A stretch of 64,000 nt of DNA. Origin: Parelaphostrongylus tenuis (Eukaryota; Nematoda; Chromadorea; Rhabditida; Metastrongylidae). The position numbers and the translations under genes were made by a program. The notes beneath the pieces are model-generated. The model had not been told where the DNA came from and searched no databases. It worked only from the letters and a program-made list of their open reading frames with translations. The stretch spans positions 112,168 to 176,167 of the forward strand of contig JAHQIW010004447.1 of assembly GCA_019055375.1 (NCBI GenBank). The letters are read 5' to 3'. Shown here piece after piece: positions 59,801 to 64,000 of the stretch; the stretch's first letter is position 1; each line of letters opens with the position of its first letter.

Positions 59801-62500
59801 ATGCTACTCGTGAACGATGTGTCGGTGTTTTTGACCCCCACAGGTAGGCGAACACCGATCATATAGACCCCAATCTCTAAATTGTTATGATATTATGGAA
59901 GACAAACACTCCGTATAAAACGTATCGACTCTAATACTACAACATTTACCTCTACACGAGTCATAATTGCTTTATCGCGGTTCTTGCAAGGAAATAATAG
60001 GAAAGCGCGCGTGGCCGGGTTGTAGATAAAACATAATTTTATGTTGGATTTCACATAAGTGCTACAGCGGTTATAGACGCGTTTAATATTTCAGACAAGA
60101 CAGCCACAATACTCACGAGGAAATGTCACCGCGTGCTTCTAAACCGAGAAAAGTACCGTAGCTCTCATTCGTTTTCCCAATAGCAAAACTCATGATTTAA
60201 TCATGCCCATGGCAACATTTCCCAGGGGCATGGAAAGAGATTCTTAATGTGTACCCCATCTAAGTAGGGACGGAACGTCATTTTGCTTATTAGAGATCTT
60301 TCCCAGCAATGGATACCTTTCTTTTTTGGGTCGCCTTCTATGAACTGTGTAAGAATCGAGCATATTTTTTTTTACGGAGCTATCAAGAACGGTGATTTTG
60401 CAAAGGAGTCTCCTAAATAAAGCAGTACTGCTTCAATGTTGCGTGGATAACCTTATTTGCATTGAAGACGAGATTGTTCGGATCGCTGAGAATGCGTTAC
60501 ATTTAGCTTGAAGGATGGCTGCTCCGAAACCTTCAGTCGATATCTTAAGTATTTCAGAGATGGGTTCTCCCTCACTGTGACTCATATTTCTCCCATTGAT
60601 CGTCCGTGATCGTGTCCGCACACAAAACTTCCTGTCTTCATACGGTGTAAAAGCTTTACCATAGTTAATCAGTGGAACCTATCCGGTCGTATAGACATAT
60701 TCTAGATTTTGGGATTCGCTAGAAATAAACAATAATTGGACATAAGGACCATAGATTTGCCCCTCAAGATTATCGGTATCGTCCCGAATACACTTAATGA
60801 AACTCGTTATTGATCCTAGTTTTCGGGCAACTAGTCGACATATTTTTGCCATTGAGAGCATGATCACCGATATTCATGTGGTTCCTCACCTAATTTAAGG
60901 GTTCGTTTGACCCTTATGTAAGTTGACATCCATCCATACATCACATTCAGTATCATCTATGATCTGGGGCTGTACTGAAGATTAGGAATATAGTAAGATA
61001 GATATGACGAAGCGCAGTATCTCTCGACATTAGTAATTCCACATAGAATAAGATATAACACCTCCAACATTTTATAACGCCCTAGACTATCTAAATCCCC
61101 CCCCCCCCCCCCAAAAGGTTTAAATGTTAGCATGTTTCCGTTCGCGTGGTTTTAGAGGACGGTATCGAAAAATTGTAATTGATTACACTAGGTAGCTGTA
61201 TGTCACTGGTGAATTCTTCGAAGGGCATTTTCGACTGTCATCGATTTGAAGTATATTTGACTCTGCCACAACGATATAGAAGATATATAAAGATGTAAGT
61301 AGTCTGATTTTGTTGAACATCGGCATAGACCATGGAGCAACCATAAAGCTAATATATGGTTCAGCCCCAATGCAAAGGAGATTTCCATGACCGTCTTTTG
61401 TTGGTGTTCAAAGGTCCAGATCCACCGAGGCGTTTATACATCTTTATGTGAAAAGATGTCGCACTGTTATATTATCACCTTTGAGGTCGTTATATGGCGT
61501 ATGAACATGCTTTTGCTTAGAGATTTCAGTCACCCAAGTATAGATAGTCGCCATCTGTAACTATGATTCTTCCTCTATGGATCGCTCTCGTGCCACCGGT
61601 ATTTTATCCAGGAGAATAGTATTTTTTTCCTCCTGTTACGGATCGTCGTACAGTTTGGCCCGTCCTTAACGGGACACCCGGCCCGAACAGAGTCCATGTT
61701 CGTGTACACACTCGGTGGGCCCTTTTGATTGTAATGTTAAAACACAAAACTTGTCCACCAGAAGCTTTGTATATTTTAAAACTAAGATTAGAGTCCAGAA
61801 GAGGCTTCTATACAGCGAGCTACCTTTCTTGAATACTCTATATTCAATTATCAAAATCCCAAAAAAGGATATGTTATTCTAAGACTAAGAAAACGAGGTT
61901 GGCGAATTTAGTTTAATGGGAAATTTTGTTCCGAGTGGTTCACACCGGCGCTACCATGCCACAGAGAAAACCATTCGACGATGCATGGGGGATGGACACA
62001 GGGTAATTTCGACATACACCCGTCAATGACATCACACATTACTACATCCAAGCCCTACACCGCCTCCCTGCCTTACAAGTTGCCAAGGGCGCGACTAAAA
62101 CACCGAGTACAGGTGTAAACTACTGGCCAGGGGACTGGAACCAACGACAAAAAACGCGCACCGTAAACCCAACTCCCGCTTTAGGCACTAAAAAAAAAAC
62201 ATTATTGTTTGAGGCAGAATTTATAGAGATCGAGTTTAATGGAATTGATGCTGTGTTTCATTTACAAGTCATGATGAAACAAAGGGACAGTTTAATAGCG
62301 AGGCGGAACCCGCTGGTTCTCACAAAAAAGTATTAGTTCGCTCATGACCTCGTATCAGAATGGGATACTGGTCTGAGGGTGTGGTCACATAATATGAATC
62401 TCATACATTACCTATTCGGGTTTATGGAGGGGACCAAATGAAACGAGAAAACCGCTTCATTCGCTGGTAGCTCTCGTGAATCAGAGACGCATTTCATCCC
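56836..62500. other. Homopolymer-rich stretch with no gene or known repeat
   Basis: None of the window's repeat families and no transhydrogenase exon is detectable here. Long single-base runs are frequent: C runs near 56844, 59269, 59447, 59611 and 61098, and a T run near 59399. Such runs are nearly absent from 1-56000, apart from 14311. The texture suggests either a different kind of sequence or poorly corrected contig-end sequence. Confidence 0.55.
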
Positions 62501-62519
62501 ATCCAAATTTGTACATTGT

Positions 62520-64000
62520 GAGCATGGGCGCATCCCAATTCGAGTGGATCTATCTTCTAAAAATAATCCGTCATCTTAGCTGAACGTGTGTAAAATGTCG
62601 CACAGAGAATTCATTGTTGAATGATACACCGTAAATGGTACGCTTATCAAGTATACACCACTTTTCAGTCATTACTCCGCTCTGTTTCTTTTGGTCTGGA
62701 ATCCAATTAGTTTAGCCACTAACTCTATGATTTTGGCCACGAAAGGGCATCAGAATGACGATCGAGTATAAAAAGATCAACTCGTCTACTCTTGGCTGAA
62801 ACGTGGTAAAAAGCGACACAGATGAATTGCTCTAGCAGCCCCACCTTGAGACCATATAATCACTCAGATGTACGCTTTATCATAGCTAGAATGAGTACCC
62901 CTGCCTGCTGTTCATTTATCTTCGAAAGTCGCATTGTGTCTCTAATCGCGATACGGACATTCCAATATGGTTTATCCATCTGATTGCTGGCATCGAGATA
63001 CTATCTAAAAATAATCGCATCTTGGCTGAAACGTGTAAAAGCGCACAGAGAATTCATGTTGAACAATAATCACTGATGATACGCTTTATTACAGTATAGC
63101 ACCACTTTTTACGTCATTACTCAGTCTGTTTCTTTCGGATCCGGAATCCAATTGTACCATCTGATTGCTGGCATCGAGATCTATCTAAAAATAATCGCAT
63201 CTTGGCTGAAACGTGTAAAAGCGCACAGAGAATTCATGTTGAACAATATCACTGATGGTACGCTTTATTACAGTATAGCACCACTTTTTACGTCATTACT
63301 CAGTCTGTTTCTATCGGATCCGGAATCCAATAGTACCATCTGATTGCTGGCATCGAGATCTATCTAAAAATAATCGCATCTTGGCTGAAACGTGTAAAAG
63401 CGCACAGAGAATTCATGTTGAACAATAATCACTGATGATACGCTTTATTACAGTATAGCACCATTTTTTACGTCATTACTCAGTCTGTTTCTATCGGATC
63501 CGGAATCCAATTGTACCATCTGATTGCTGGCATCGAGATCTATCTAAAAATAATCGCATCTTGGCTGAAACGTGTAAAAGCGCACAGAGAATTCATGTTG
63601 AACAATAATCACTGATGATACGCTTTATTACAGTATAGCACCACTTTTTACGTCATTACTCAGTCTGTTTCTATCGGATCCGGAATCCAATTGTACCATC
63701 TGATTGCTGGCATCGAGATCTATCTAAAAATAATCGCATCTTGGCTGAAACGTGTAAAAGCGCACAGAGAATTCATGTTGAACAATAATCACTGATGATA
63801 CGCTTTATTACAGTATAGCACCACTTTTTACGTCATTACTCAGTCTGTTTCTTTTGGATCCGGAATCCAATAGTACCATCTGATTGCTGGCATCGAAGAT
63901 CTACTAAAAATAATCGCATCTTGCTGAGACGTGTAAAGCGCCACAGAGAATCATGTTGAACAATATCATGATGATACGCTTTATTAAGTATAGCACCATT
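62520..64000. repeat. 180-bp tandem satellite, running off the window
   Basis: The mark TGATTGCTGGCATCGAGAT starts at 62981, 63162, 63341, 63521, 63701 and 63881 (TGATTGCTGG at each), spacings of 181, 179, 180, 180 and 180. Two more diverged units lie at about 62520-62710 and 62710-62970, giving roughly eight copies. The middle copies are nearly identical, the leftmost are strongly diverged, and the last one (63890 on) has several small deletions. There is no open reading frame through the units. Confidence 0.9.

Noticed and set aside
62520..64000. CRISPR array
   Set aside because: The units are 180 bp and contiguous, with no unique spacers, and the host is a eukaryote. This is a satellite.

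Overview
The window looks like nuclear DNA of a clade V (rhabditine/strongylid-type) parasitic nematode such as a hookworm or relative. It is AT-rich. Its two genes are cut into small exons by introns that mostly begin GT and end in a short pyrimidine tract plus AG. The encoded proteins are recognisably metazoan, and repeats fill the introns. The species cannot be fixed from sequence reading alone.

Two genes lie on the + strand. The first (13564-23629, 12 exons) is a complete kynureninase of about 471 residues, kynu-1/flu-2 in C. elegans terms. The second (31786 to at least 55819, 19 exons seen) is the proton-translocating mitochondrial NAD(P) transhydrogenase, nnt-1. It holds the transit peptide, the whole NAD(H)-binding domain I and the first part of membrane domain II. 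The rest of domain II and the NADP(H)-binding domain III are not in the window. Exon 5 has one base too many in a T run, so the gene is frameshifted as written. From memory, the C. elegans counterparts lie on one X-chromosome cosmid (C15H9), so this looks like conserved linkage.

Layout: 1-13563 has no supportable gene but holds four repeats. 13564-23629 is kynureninase; its introns carry tRNA-derived SINEs and an internally deleted mariner. 23630-31785 is intergenic, with a SINE ending about 270 bp upstream of nnt-1. 31786-55819 is nnt-1, whose introns are packed with long inverted-repeat (foldback) elements, divergent pairs of tRNA-like units and a mariner-derived foldback. 55820-62500 holds one more foldback, then a homopolymer-rich stretch with no repeat or gene I can recognise. 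From about 62520 to the end is a 180-bp tandem satellite that is still running at the last base.

The two genes have a loose metabolic link. Kynureninase makes 3-hydroxyanthranilate in the tryptophan pathway; in C. elegans this pathway supplies the ring of rhodoquinone, used in anaerobic respiration. Transhydrogenase makes mitochondrial NADPH from NADH and the proton gradient. Any functional reason for their linkage is inference. The most unusual structure is a family of foldback elements built from two divergent tRNA-like units, found in three nnt-1 introns.
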